Positions 10,641-18,957 of a stretch of 64,000 nucleotides of DNA are shown piece by piece. Each line of letters opens with the position of its first letter. Within the stretch, counting starts at the first letter, position 1. The position numbers were made by a program, and so were the translations under genes. This stretch comes from Amia ocellicauda (Eukaryota; Chordata; Actinopteri; Amiiformes; Amiidae). The stretch lies in assembly GCF_036373705.1 (NCBI RefSeq), contig NC_089855.1, positions 50,284,329 through 50,348,328 on the forward strand, in the 5' to 3' direction. The notes below the pieces were generated by a model. The model saw only the letters and a program-made list of their open reading frames with translations. It did not search any database and was not told the DNA's origin.

Positions 10641-11351
10641 ATGTCCAGCGACATCAACATGAAGCCCCGCAAGAAACAATCCCGGGCAAGGGTTCCTGTA
10701 CTCACCAATTTGAAGATTGAACGCTCCTGGGTGTTGTTCTGGGGGGGTCGACGGGGTTACCGCTTTAAAAGGGATCCCAGCTATGTTGGAGTGGAGCTTT
10801 TTGCTTTGGGAGAGAAGGAGGGTACGTTGGAACCTTTTGAGACGGTGATTGAATACTCTTTTGAGGACTGGTTGAAGGTGATGGCATGGAGAGACCTGGG
10901 GCTTGTGGATAAGACTCTAGAAGGCTTGCAAGAGGGTCCAAGAGAAGGCGAAACGGAGTCTCCGACTCAGAGTTTTGAAAGGTGTGAATGGGAAAGCTTG
11001 CAGAACTACGGTACAGTGGTGAAGAGTCTATCTCTAACTACTGATCGTAAGGTTTTGTTTAGCAGTACCCTGATTACAAACCCTATTGAAGGGGTTGTGG
11101 AGGATCCAGAAAAACAGGTTACTGAAATTATGTTTGACGCCGTGGACTGGCCGTTCTTGAAAGAGGTCATAAACTGTATAAATGATGGTTTTGACATCTT
11201 GACCAAATGTTCACAACTGGATTCTGTTAGAAGGAGAATATGCTGGATTATGGATTATATATCCCCCTTGAATGACGACGACGATGATAAAACAGACGAC
11301 CTGTGGGGGGTTGGAGGGGGGTCTGACGGCTCAGGGTCTACTCTCTTCTAA
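10641..11351 (+). CDS. Polinton accessory protein of unknown function (236 aa)
   Basis: First gene of the element, read from an ATG 67 bp after a TATA box. I do not recognise the family. The N-terminus is basic (KPRKKQSRAR, residues 8-17), suggesting nuclear targeting. The middle has FERCEWESLQNYG. The C-terminal 30 residues are acidic and glycine/serine-rich (NDDDDDKTDD). Its place next to the inverted repeat, in front of a CRE/TATA promoter, is where adenovirus-like elements keep early regulatory genes; an early role is inferred from position only. The copy 2 version differs by one residue. Confidence 0.75.
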   Translation: MSSDINMKPRKKQSRARVPVLTNLKIERSWVLFWGGRRGYRFKRDPSYVGVELFALGEKEGTLEPFETVIEYSFEDWLKVMAWRDLGLVDKTLEGLQEGPREGETESPTQSFERCEWESLQNYGTVVKSLSLTTDRKVLFSSTLITNPIEGVVEDPEKQVTEIMFDAVDWPFLKEVINCINDGFDILTKCSQLDSVRRRICWIMDYISPLNDDDDDKTDDLWGVGGGSDGSGSTLF

Positions 11352-11366
11352 GAGGGCGGTGTGTCG

Positions 11367-11394
11367 TGACGTAGTGAAGAGATAGGATAAAAGG
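11367..11394 (+). promoter_or_regulatory. CRE-like site and TATA-like box upstream of the second gene
   Basis: TGACGTAG at 11367 matches the motif seen three times in the inverted repeat. GATAAAAGG at 11386 is a TATA-like box 36 bp before the ATG at 11430. The 79-bp gap between genes 1 and 2 thus looks like a complete compact promoter. Confidence 0.55.
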
Positions 11395-11429
11395 CGCAAC
11401 AATTCATTCATGGTTTAAAATTAAAGAGA

Positions 11430-12278
11430 ATGTCTTACCCGAAAGCTGCGGACGTCGACAGGCTCTACAGGCCTCTTCAAACCCGGGATCACCCCTGGTT
11501 CTATTCCCCAGATTTTGTATACACTCCGGAACCCTCTGACTGCGGTTACCCTCCAAGACCTCAGACCCCGGTCCCTCAGGACGAAACAACATGCGGAGCG
11601 ATGGATGTCCAAATGAGTCTCGGGGATCCCCAGCCTCTGGAGCTCATGGAGGGCCTCGATTTTGCCGAACTGTCTACCGTCTGTGCGTCTCAGGAGGGGG
11701 TCAGTCCAATGGATGTAGAAACACCCCACAAACCACCAGGCGACCCAATGAGCATCGGACGGTCTCGGGGGCGTGATGAAGACGCAGGATTTATGCCCGG
11801 GGTAGGTGTCCAAGTAAGCAGAGTGGTTAAAAGCACCCTGGTGTATATTCTGAGTGCTCTCATCGACCGAGCTCTGAAAGAAGTCTGTCGGGGGTGTGAA
11901 GTGAATCACCCCAGTCAGTTGAGATACAGTTGTTTGTTTGAACCAGACCGTTACTATTTCCTGTTCTATTTCAACGTGTTTTACAGAAGACTGAACAAAC
12001 CGTGGCTGAAACCGGCACTAATCAAGGCTCTGTCTTACTCCCACATACATGTCATTGCTGGACAAGTCCAGAAAATCATAGATGAGATTTTGCTGGAGCT
12101 GAAAAAGGAGCCGTTTATAATAGAGAAACTTGGGCAGCTGCTCAATGACCTGGATGAGCCAAGTAGAAAAACCGCTGGCAAGCTAAAAGCTTATTTCTTC
12201 CGTAAAGAAGTTAAAGCTGGGGGCAGCGACGAAGAATTCGACATCTACGCCACTGATTCAGACTCTGACCTGAACTAA
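11430..12278 (+). CDS. Polinton accessory protein with Cys/His motif (282 aa)
   Basis: The first 125 residues are proline-rich and look disordered. The second half is folded, beginning VSRVVKSTLVYILSALIDRALK, then a CxxCxxxHPSQ motif with a further Cys seven residues on, then an aromatic stretch (YYFLFYFNVFYRRLNKPW). The tail is acidic (TDSDSDLN). The Cys/His pattern could bind a metal ion. I know of similar HPSQ-type segments in uncharacterised animal virus-like proteins but cannot assign a function. It ends 12 bp before the next ATG, so the two may share a transcript. Confidence 0.75.
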   Translation: MSYPKAADVDRLYRPLQTRDHPWFYSPDFVYTPEPSDCGYPPRPQTPVPQDETTCGAMDVQMSLGDPQPLELMEGLDFAELSTVCASQEGVSPMDVETPHKPPGDPMSIGRSRGRDEDAGFMPGVGVQVSRVVKSTLVYILSALIDRALKEVCRGCEVNHPSQLRYSCLFEPDRYYFLFYFNVFYRRLNKPWLKPALIKALSYSHIHVIAGQVQKIIDEILLELKKEPFIIEKLGQLLNDLDEPSRKTAGKLKAYFFRKEVKAGGSDEEFDIYATDSDSDLN

Positions 12279-12290
12279 GGGACTTTGAAC

Positions 12291-12797
12291 ATGGGGAATG
12301 TTCTGGACTGCTGCTGCAACTGGTTCTGTCATCAACACTCTGCAGCTAACCTGAGAGCGCTATTACACCATGTGCTTGACAGAAAAGTAGCCAACGCGAG
12401 CCTTTTCTCTACAGATTTAACCATCGATGAGGATCAACTTTCAAACCTGGAAAAGTTAATGGTTGCTGTAACAAAGACCGGGGGGTACGAACACTGGGAT
12501 GAAGCGCTCAAGGGGGCCAAGAATGATATTAGGCCATTTCATCAACATCTGTATGACCTTTTACTGAGCATGTTTAATACCCCTCTGTTTACTTTTAAAA
12601 TAGGTCATATTGTTGTTTTATTTACATATGTAACTGAGGTGTGTGCCTACAAGATAAAGAAACAGGTATTTGTTGATATAGATCAAGTAACCAATCATCT
12701 GATTTCTTTTTGTCTGGACCGTAGAAAAAATTGTTGTGTATGTTATACTTTTCTCAAATGTCTAAAAAGGGGTATCTGCTCTCCTGAAGTTGAATAA
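12291..12797 (+). CDS. Candidate Bcl-2/E1B-19K-like protein (168 aa)
   Basis: I start it at the ATG at 12291 (AAC ATG G, good Kozak context). The frame is open six bases further upstream but without an ATG there. The protein begins MGNVLDCCCNWFC: Gly2 could be myristoylated (Asp6 is not ideal) and the Cys cluster palmitoylated. Residues 99-116 (TFKIGHIVVLFTYVTEVC) resemble the BH1 segment of Bcl-2 proteins, where WGRIVxLF is typical. A helical segment with LDRRKNCC follows where BH2 would fall. Adenoviruses carry such an apoptosis inhibitor (E1B-19K). This is a pattern match by eye; an unrelated membrane-bound accessory protein is possible. Confidence 0.6.
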   Translation: MGNVLDCCCNWFCHQHSAANLRALLHHVLDRKVANASLFSTDLTIDEDQLSNLEKLMVAVTKTGGYEHWDEALKGAKNDIRPFHQHLYDLLLSMFNTPLFTFKIGHIVVLFTYVTEVCAYKIKKQVFVDIDQVTNHLISFCLDRRKNCCVCYTFLKCLKRGICSPEVE

Positions 12798-12813
12798 AAA
12801 ACCTTGTATAAAA
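12793..12813 (+). promoter_or_regulatory. Polyadenylation signal fused to the next TATA box
   Basis: AATAAA (12793-12798) overlaps the TAA stop of the preceding gene, and TATAAAA (12807-12813) follows nine bases later, 41 bp before the integrase ATG. It marks the border between the early-type accessory genes and the integrase/capsid genes. Confidence 0.6.
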
Positions 12814-12853
12814 ACTTTGCGCATAGTGTGGGTCTGTGTGTTTATTTGGCAGA

Positions 12854-13945
12854 ATGACTCGGCAAGCTCCCCAAATGCATGAACTATACTACAACCCAGC
12901 CAAGATTGGGGGTTTGGCGGGTAAGAAGGGTTTTCAAAGAGGACTCGCTGAGGCCGGCGTGAAGGTTAATGATGTGGTTGTTTCAGAATGGTTACGGGAA
13001 CAAGACGCCTATACCTTACATAAACCTCTCAGGATTAACTTTAAAAGAAACCGTGTATATGCAACTGACATAGACTCACAATGGCAAATGGATCTAGTCG
13101 ATATGTCAAATTTATCAAAACATAACAATGGTCACAAATTTATGTTGATGTGTATCGATGTGTTATCAAAATATGCCTGGGCTCGCATTCTACATAACAA
13201 AACAGGTCGGGCGGTGACAAGGGCCTTTGAGGATATATTGTCCCAGGGACGATGTCCTAAAAAACTGCAGACTGATAAAGGAAAAGAGTTTCTCAACAGA
13301 GAATTTCAGAATCTACTGAAGAGACACAAAATACATCATTTCACCACCGGTAATGAGCTTAAGGCATCGGTGGTGGAGAGGTTTAACCGCACCATAAAGA
13401 CCAAAATGTGGAGATATTTTACAGCGGTCAACACGTTCAAGTATTTTGATAAAGTTCAGGATTTTATCGATGCTTACAACCAAGGGTATCACGCCAGTAT
13501 TAAAATGAAGCCTATAGATGTTGATCAAAGTAATTCTTTTAAGGTCTATAAAAAATTATACGGCCCATTTATTAAGAAGGGGAAAACTACTTATAAGTTC
13601 AACATCGGTGATGTGGTTCGCGTTTCAAAGCTAAGGAGTACTTTTGCCAAAGGTTATGAACAAACATTTTCTGACGAATATTTTACAGTTACCGAACAGG
13701 TGGCTAGAGACCCCCCCGTGTACCGGTTAAAAGACTATGACGGGGAGGATATAGAAGGAACGTTTTACGAAGCCGAGTTACAAAAAATTATTGTGGGTAA
13801 AGACATTGTATACAGAGTTGAAAAGATATTAGCTGAGAAAACCCAGAACCGGAAAAAATATGTGTTGGTGAAATGGCTTGGATGGCCTGAAAAGTTCAAT
13901 AGTTGGGTCCCGGAACAACAGGTTTGTGATATTCAAGCCTTATAA
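12854..13945 (+). CDS. Polinton integrase with chromodomain
   Basis: RVE-type (retrovirus-like) integrase that would join the element ends to host DNA and make the 6-bp duplication. From the ATG at 12854 (363 aa), the DDE core shows WQMDLVDM (D80), QTDKGKEF (D141) and VVERFNRT (E175). The C-terminal 50 residues form a chromodomain (VEKILAEK...YVLVKWLGW...NSWVP), which in related elements reads histone marks and may steer insertion. That is of interest because both copies sit beside a tRNA gene. The frame extends a few codons upstream without an ATG. The next gene starts after a 46-bp gap. Confidence 0.95.
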   Translation: MTRQAPQMHELYYNPAKIGGLAGKKGFQRGLAEAGVKVNDVVVSEWLREQDAYTLHKPLRINFKRNRVYATDIDSQWQMDLVDMSNLSKHNNGHKFMLMCIDVLSKYAWARILHNKTGRAVTRAFEDILSQGRCPKKLQTDKGKEFLNREFQNLLKRHKIHHFTTGNELKASVVERFNRTIKTKMWRYFTAVNTFKYFDKVQDFIDAYNQGYHASIKMKPIDVDQSNSFKVYKKLYGPFIKKGKTTYKFNIGDVVRVSKLRSTFAKGYEQTFSDEYFTVTEQVARDPPVYRLKDYDGEDIEGTFYEAELQKIIVGKDIVYRVEKILAEKTQNRKKYVLVKWLGWPEKFNSWVPEQQVCDIQAL

Positions 13946-13991
13946 CAACATGCCCGCTGGTGTGATGGGGTCATTACTTTCGATACTCAAG

Positions 13992-14747
13992 ATGGAATCA
14001 GGAGGCTTCTACGTGACTCTACCCAGTAACGCCTCTCTCGATATATACCCTAAAAATGAAATATCCAGTTACACGGTACAATTTGGAAAATCTATAGATC
14101 TAAGGGGGTCGTGGGAAGTGGGGTTGGCGGAAATACAGTATCCTTACACTTGGGCTGTTTTACAAGATAAGGATGCCACCTTCGCCATTTTTGACGATGT
14201 TAAAAAGAGTCAATGGACATTCACGATGCAAGGAGGTTATTATGACAATGTGGATACAATATTAGATGAGATGCATAAACAGTTCTCAGAAGGCACCCCC
14301 AACATCAAGCTATATTACAACCCTATTAAAAACAGAGTGTACAAGGTGTCAAAACCTGGTATTAGCATTCAAACCAAAGGACAACTGGGGCGTATATTAG
14401 GGTTCTATTCTGACACAGAGAGCAGGTTCTCAGAAGTGGTGGCACCCTTCCCGGCTGACATCAGTGGCGGCTTTTACACTCTTTATGTGTATACGGATAT
14501 CATAACACACCAGAGGGTCGGGGATAGCTATGTCCCCCTTTTGAGAAATGTACTTATTAAAGGTAAAAGCAATGACATGGTCACAATTACTTATGACAAG
14601 CCACACTACGTACCAGTCTCAAAGACCCACTTTGACAACATCACGATCGAAGTAAAATCGGATCAGAATATCAACGTACCCTTCCGCTTCGGTAAAGTTA
14701 TTGTCAAACTACATTTTCGACCCCTGAAACAGTGTGTACATTATTAA
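13992..14747 (+). CDS. Penton-type minor capsid protein
   Basis: Starts MESGGFYVTLPSNASLDIYP, the typical beginning of Polinton minor capsid proteins. GSWEVGLAEIQYPYTW and the C-terminal VPFRFGKVIVKLHFRPL are further family marks. The single jelly-roll protein would form pentons at capsid vertices. The ATG at 13992 has strong context (AAG ATG G); an upstream ATG at 13950 is possible. Its TAA stop is followed by one base and then the next gene's ATG. Confidence 0.9.
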   Translation: MESGGFYVTLPSNASLDIYPKNEISSYTVQFGKSIDLRGSWEVGLAEIQYPYTWAVLQDKDATFAIFDDVKKSQWTFTMQGGYYDNVDTILDEMHKQFSEGTPNIKLYYNPIKNRVYKVSKPGISIQTKGQLGRILGFYSDTESRFSEVVAPFPADISGGFYTLYVYTDIITHQRVGDSYVPLLRNVLIKGKSNDMVTITYDKPHYVPVSKTHFDNITIEVKSDQNINVPFRFGKVIVKLHFRPLKQCVHY

Positions 14748-14748
14748 A

Positions 14749-15237
14749 ATGGCTACCTCGAGGGGTTATGTAGATCCTAGCGCCTATGTGGATTATTACA
14801 AGATGCAAGCCGTGAACGGCTTGCCCGGTTTTGTAGGAGCCCCCACAATGTATGGAGCCGGTCTAGGAGGACTCTTTCGTGGTCTCTTTAGAATGGCCGT
14901 ACCCCTGCTTAAGAGAGGCTCTGCTATAGCCAGACCCCACTTGAAAACAGCGGCTAAAAATATTGTTAGTGACGTGTTCACCAATGTTATGAACCGGGCA
15001 GCTAGCCATGAGCAGCAGGAGGGTTCGGGTCTCATGGTAATGGCGAGGAGGGGGGGTAAAAGAAGAAACAGTATGTGTCCACCAGGGCGACGAAGATCCG
15101 TGGCTAACAAAAAACGAAGAAGCTCTCATTCTCCAACATATCGTGGAAACACTCGGAGAAGGAAGCAGCACAAGAAAAAACCTGCAAAAAGAAAGTCTCA
15201 AAGAAAGACAAATAGAGCCTCAGGATACATCTTTTAA
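14749..15237 (+). CDS. Basic virion core / pVI-pX-like protein (162 aa)
   Basis: Starts MATSRGYVDPSAYVDYYKMQ. The centre holds a glycine-rich amphipathic segment (GAGLGGLFRGLFRMAVPLLK) like membrane-active or capsid-lining peptides of adenovirus pVI/pX type. The last 60 residues are extremely basic (RRRKQHKKKPAKRKSQRK), suitable for binding packaged DNA. It lies between the penton and hexon genes with gaps of one and two bases. Role inferred from composition and position. Confidence 0.78.
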   Translation: MATSRGYVDPSAYVDYYKMQAVNGLPGFVGAPTMYGAGLGGLFRGLFRMAVPLLKRGSAIARPHLKTAAKNIVSDVFTNVMNRAASHEQQEGSGLMVMARRGGKRRNSMCPPGRRRSVANKKRRSSHSPTYRGNTRRRKQHKKKPAKRKSQRKTNRASGYIF

Positions 15238-15239
15238 AA

Positions 15240-16547
15240 ATGTCTTTTGTCCACAGTCTATCGGAAGAATGCGTCAAATCAGAACTGGATCTGTTTACAG
15301 TTCCATACACTCAAACGAGTATAGATAAGAGCATATATGTAGAGATACCCCCTCTTTCCGCAATTTCAGATACGGCCCCTCTGGAGTTTTTTATTGCTGG
15401 CAATGGCGAGGATTATATTGATTTGAATAACACATTTATTTTAATGAACTGTAAAGTGACTGATGAGGATGACGATGCAATCGAGAAGACGGCCAACGCT
15501 GGGGTCATCAATTACCCGGTGGCCACCATGTTTTCACAGGTGGATGTGACCCTGGGAGATCGGCTCATTAGTCAAAGCAGCAATACTTACCCCTATAGGG
15601 CCATGATGGAGTGTATCCTTAATTATAGTGAGGAGACCCTAAGCAAACAGTTCAGCCCCGGCCTTTTCTTCAAAGACACCCCGGAAGCTATGGACGACCA
15701 GGATCCAGAGGGACTCAATAAGGGTTTGCAAAAAAGAACGGCCTTTTCAACAGAAGGGAGGACCTTTGAGCTAATGGGACATATTCATGCAGACATATTT
15801 TTCCAAGAAAAACTCATGCTCAACGGGGTAGACATTAAAATTAAAATGATCCGTAGTAAAAGTGCTTTTTGTCTGATGACCCCTGATACTGAAAAATATA
15901 AACTGACCATATTATCGGCCTCGCTGTTTGTGAAAAAAGTATCCGTCTCCCCGGCGGTTAAACTAGGACATGCGCAGGCTTTAATGACGGCAAACGCCAA
16001 GTACCCGATCGAAAGAGTCTATATGAAAGTCCACAGTATCCCCGCAGGGACACGGGTGATGAACCAGGAAAATCTGTTTCTAGGCCAGCTCCCAAAACAG
16101 GTTATTATAGGTCTCGTGGATAATGATGCATTTACCGGGGTTTACAACAAGAACCCCTTTAACTTTAAACATTATAACGTGGAATTTATAGCACTGTACG
16201 TCGATGGTGTGCAGGTTCCATCCAGACCTTTTCAACCTGACTTTGAAAACGGCAACGCGGTTCGTGAATATTACAGTCTAGTACTGGCTACGGGTCGCCA
16301 TCTCAAGGATCAACCTCTGCTGATCGATCGCCGGGAATACTGCAGCGGTTACACCCTGTACGGTTTCAACCTGACCCCTGACGAAGAGTGTGGACAACAT
16401 TTTTCACTGATGAAGACGGGCAATATGCGTTTGGAGATGCGTTTCAAGCAGCCTCTACCACGCACTGTAAATATGGTCGTGTATGCTGTGTTTGACAACA
16501 TTATTGAGGTGAATCAGAGGAGAAACGTTCTGTATGATTATTATTAA
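15240..16547 (+). CDS. Hexon-type major capsid protein (435 aa)
   Basis: Polinton double-jelly-roll major capsid protein, expected to form trimeric hexons of an icosahedral particle. Family marks: DLFTVPYTQTSIDKSIYVE near the N-terminus, PLEFFIAGNGEDYIDL, TMFSQVDVTLGDRLIS around residue 100, and NMRLEMRFKQPLP near the C-terminus. Length fits the family. The ATG follows the previous stop after two bases. The TAA stop is one base before the protease ATG. Confidence 0.93.
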   Translation: MSFVHSLSEECVKSELDLFTVPYTQTSIDKSIYVEIPPLSAISDTAPLEFFIAGNGEDYIDLNNTFILMNCKVTDEDDDAIEKTANAGVINYPVATMFSQVDVTLGDRLISQSSNTYPYRAMMECILNYSEETLSKQFSPGLFFKDTPEAMDDQDPEGLNKGLQKRTAFSTEGRTFELMGHIHADIFFQEKLMLNGVDIKIKMIRSKSAFCLMTPDTEKYKLTILSASLFVKKVSVSPAVKLGHAQALMTANAKYPIERVYMKVHSIPAGTRVMNQENLFLGQLPKQVIIGLVDNDAFTGVYNKNPFNFKHYNVEFIALYVDGVQVPSRPFQPDFENGNAVREYYSLVLATGRHLKDQPLLIDRREYCSGYTLYGFNLTPDEECGQHFSLMKTGNMRLEMRFKQPLPRTVNMVVYAVFDNIIEVNQRRNVLYDYY

Positions 16548-16548
16548 A

Positions 16549-17106
16549 ATGAACACCAGAGAGCTCAACCACATCATGAATGCCCTGGACGGCTCACGGA
16601 AAGTGTTTCAAGGAGTCTACGCCTGCGACCAGCTGCCTAAATTTAAGATCAAGAATTTACCTGCAATGTACATAATCAACACACACCCTAAAAATATGCC
16701 CGGAGAACATTGGCTGGCTATTTATCTAAGGGAGGACCGCCGTGGGGAATTTTTTGATTCCTATGGAAACCCCCCGGATTTCAGACCTTTCCCTCGGAAG
16801 ATCAATAACTTTCTGCTCAACAACTGTCAAGAAACCATTTACAGCGGTCGTCAAGTACAAAGTCTTCAGACCTTCACTTGTGGTCAACACTGTGTGTTTT
16901 TCTTATATCATAGATCTAAAGGAAGGTCATACCCCGATATTATGTCCTTGTACAGTGAGGATTTAGGCCAAAATGATAAAAAAGTGGCAGAGTTTGTCAG
17001 GACACTGTGGACCCCCCCTTATAACACAATTACTTACGACCCTAGCCAGCCATGTATACAGATGGGGTGTTCTTGTGAGGATTTTAAAAGATGTCATGCG
17101 TGTTAA
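16549..17106 (+). CDS. Adenain-like cysteine protease (185 aa)
   Basis: Would cleave capsid precursor proteins during maturation. The catalytic set is visible: His54 in GEHWLAIYL, Asp70 in EFFDSYG, and Cys115 in CGQHCVFFLY (Cys111 less likely). The spacing matches adenovirus proteases, and even the position of His54 is the same. I prefer the ATG at 16549 (MNTRELNHIMNALDG) over one five codons earlier that overlaps the capsid gene. The C-terminus is Cys-rich (GCSCEDFKRCHAC). Confidence 0.92.
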   Translation: MNTRELNHIMNALDGSRKVFQGVYACDQLPKFKIKNLPAMYIINTHPKNMPGEHWLAIYLREDRRGEFFDSYGNPPDFRPFPRKINNFLLNNCQETIYSGRQVQSLQTFTCGQHCVFFLYHRSKGRSYPDIMSLYSEDLGQNDKKVAEFVRTLWTPPYNTITYDPSQPCIQMGCSCEDFKRCHAC

Positions 17107-17284
17107 AGTGAAAAAATAATGAAAACAGCCTTTGAATCATTAGTTTTGTTTTTATTCAACACAAATCTTATACAAAGCAGGGTTATGTTATAAATAAATG
17201 TACAACATTTGAAAATAAAAATAAAAAATAAAAAAATTGTTTGTCGGTTCCTTATTTACAGGGGAGACAAATAAAAACATGAGA
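17107..17284. terminator. Convergent polyadenylation region
   Basis: A/T-rich gap between the plus-strand and minus-strand blocks. It has several AATAAA motifs on the plus strand (around 17190-17235 and 17270) and TTTATT at about 17151 (AATAAA on the minus strand). The two transcript sets probably overlap at their 3' ends. Confidence 0.65.
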
Positions 17285-17941
17285 TTAATAAGCTTCCCAA
17301 CGATGGATAGATCCTGAGGAGGGTTGCTCAACACGGTCAGAGTAATGAGATATCGGCGTCAGATCAGTCACCACCTCTTTACACAGACGGATTTTTTGTC
17401 GCGTTTCCTGGTTAGGGACTGTTGATTGGGGCATGTTCAGACAGGCCATCGCCTGTAGGAAAGCATTCCAGCCTACAGGTCGGCGACTATCGGGTACCTT
17501 ATTAGTCGTTACCCGCGGTTTCTGAACCATTTTGTGCAGAATATATTCTGCATGTCTTTTGCTTCTGGCCGGCATGTTTCTCAAAACATCCGTTACAACA
17601 TCTCCCTCTGAACTCTCAACAGGTTCGGGCACCGCAACATCTTTATCAACCGTACCCCCCGCATCAGTCCCAGAACCATTTTCTTGAGAGGCCATGGTTA
17701 AAGTTAAAATGTTTTGATCTTTTTCACCCTGTCTAACCAGACGGAGGTAGCGCTGTAACGTGTTGCTATACATCTGGGCTTTGGAATACTGATTTAAATC
17801 GGCCCTGGCCAGTATAGCTTTCATTTCAGAGTCCAGGTTGTTTTCGGCCGTTTGTCTAATGGGCTCTGGCCCGACAACATTTTTTCTCAGTTTCTCAAGC
17901 TGCTCCTGAGGGATCAAAAACATTTTCTGAGCATATTCCAT
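17285..17941 (-). CDS. Conserved Polinton protein of unknown function
   Basis: Starts MEYAQKMFLIPQEQLEKLRK, a beginning I associate with a protein carried by many animal Polintons. It has a coiled-coil-prone N-terminus, an acidic linker (residues 85-115), a segment LRNMPARSKRHAEYILHKM and an acidic/Ser-rich C-terminus. Probably a structural or assembly protein; no enzymatic motif seen. Its ATG lies two bases after the stop of the neighbouring 111-aa gene. Confidence 0.78.
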   Translation of the reverse strand: MEYAQKMFLIPQEQLEKLRKNVVGPEPIRQTAENNLDSEMKAILARADLNQYSKAQMYSNTLQRYLRLVRQGEKDQNILTLTMASQENGSGTDAGGTVDKDVAVPEPVESSEGDVVTDVLRNMPARSKRHAEYILHKMVQKPRVTTNKVPDSRRPVGWNAFLQAMACLNMPQSTVPNQETRQKIRLCKEVVTDLTPISHYSDRVEQPSSGSIHRWEAY

Positions 17942-17943
17942 TA

Positions 17944-18279
17944 TTAACCCACTCTGGAAGCTAGAAGACTGGTTAGGAAAGGCACGGCTATGCTCAACAG
18001 CGGTCCTATAAAACCTCCGGTTTGATTAATCTTCTTTCTTTTTCTTTTAATAGAATACTTCTTATTAGCGATGATCTTGATAACCGCTTTTTGTTTTTTG
18101 AGTTTAGAATGTTGAGAAGGGGTTAGGGGTATATTACCGCGTAAGATGTTAAAAGCTATTTCACACAGGGTCTCGATCAAATCCGAGGGGGCCCCTGCCA
18201 GCACAGCTTTCCTATGGCGCGGGCTCCCCTCAAATAACATTTGCAAAAGCGGCAGATTTCTTTTAATCCGAACAGACAT
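17944..18279 (-). CDS. Small basic protein with C-terminal hydrophobic tail (111 aa)
   Basis: The first 60 residues are helical (LIETLCEIAFNILRGNIPLT), the middle is very basic (KKYSIKRKRKKINQ), and the end is a glycine-led hydrophobic segment (GGFIGPLLSIAVPFLTSLL). This architecture recurs in Polintons and suggests a minor virion protein that touches membranes. Function is inferred. It sits six bases downstream of the ATPase gene. Confidence 0.78.
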   Translation of the reverse strand: MSVRIKRNLPLLQMLFEGSPRHRKAVLAGAPSDLIETLCEIAFNILRGNIPLTPSQHSKLKKQKAVIKIIANKKYSIKRKRKKINQTGGFIGPLLSIAVPFLTSLLASRVG

Positions 18280-18285
18280 TCTTAT

Positions 18286-18957
18286 TTATTTCCTTTTCTT
18301 TAGCACATACACTGCCAGCCAATCGGGCGGGCACAAACCTGTTCTGAGGCGAAAGTCTTCTGGGGTTTGTGCTTTTAAGTCCACAATCAAGTACCCGTAG
18401 GGTTTTTTGGTGGCATCCTCAAATGCCTCCAAAAAGAATTTGGTCTGGTTAGGGTACATTTGACGAGCCAAGACGGTGACCTGTAGTTTATCTCTGGGGT
18501 TTTTAAAAAGAATTATATAATTGGCATTTAAATTAATAGTGCGGCTTTTTTTACCTTGAAAAAATAGATTTTGAACTAAATAAATAATACTTAAATTCCT
18601 ATGATGAGTGTACTTTGTGAAAGCTTTTTCCACTTCACTGTTGTCACCGGCCTGCTCCATCAGGTCATCAAGGATCACTAGATTAGTTTGTCCGGGCGGG
18701 AACAGGTCATCGTCACACAACGAGGCGGGGAGACCTTGCACAAATTTCAGATAATTTTTTTTTGATGCCAAATCATCGTAGAGAGGTTGCCAGCAAGAGT
18801 AACACCACACTATGTTGTCAAGAGCTTGGGACACGGTTGCGTCCACATCTTCTATGATGTTCTTTATAAGATAGCTCTTACCCGAATTGGAGGGACCGGC
18901 TATAATACAGGAGAAAGGGTGTTGAAGTCTGTTATCAAAACCACTGCTAATATCCAT
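18286..18957 (-). CDS. DNA-packaging ATPase (A32/FtsK-HerA type)
   Basis: Would drive DNA into the preformed capsid. P-loop GPSNSGKS at residues 21-28, Walker B NLVILDD at 92-98, and YLVQNLFFQGKK, a region typical of Polinton ATPases. Length (223 aa) is usual. Its start overlaps the end of the polymerase gene by 11 bp, indicating a shared transcript. Confidence 0.93.
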   Translation of the reverse strand: MDISSGFDNRLQHPFSCIIAGPSNSGKSYLIKNIIEDVDATVSQALDNIVWCYSCWQPLYDDLASKKNYLKFVQGLPASLCDDDLFPPGQTNLVILDDLMEQAGDNSEVEKAFTKYTHHRNLSIIYLVQNLFFQGKKSRTINLNANYIILFKNPRDKLQVTVLARQMYPNQTKFFLEAFEDATKKPYGYLIVDLKAQTPEDFRLRTGLCPPDWLAVYVLKKRK

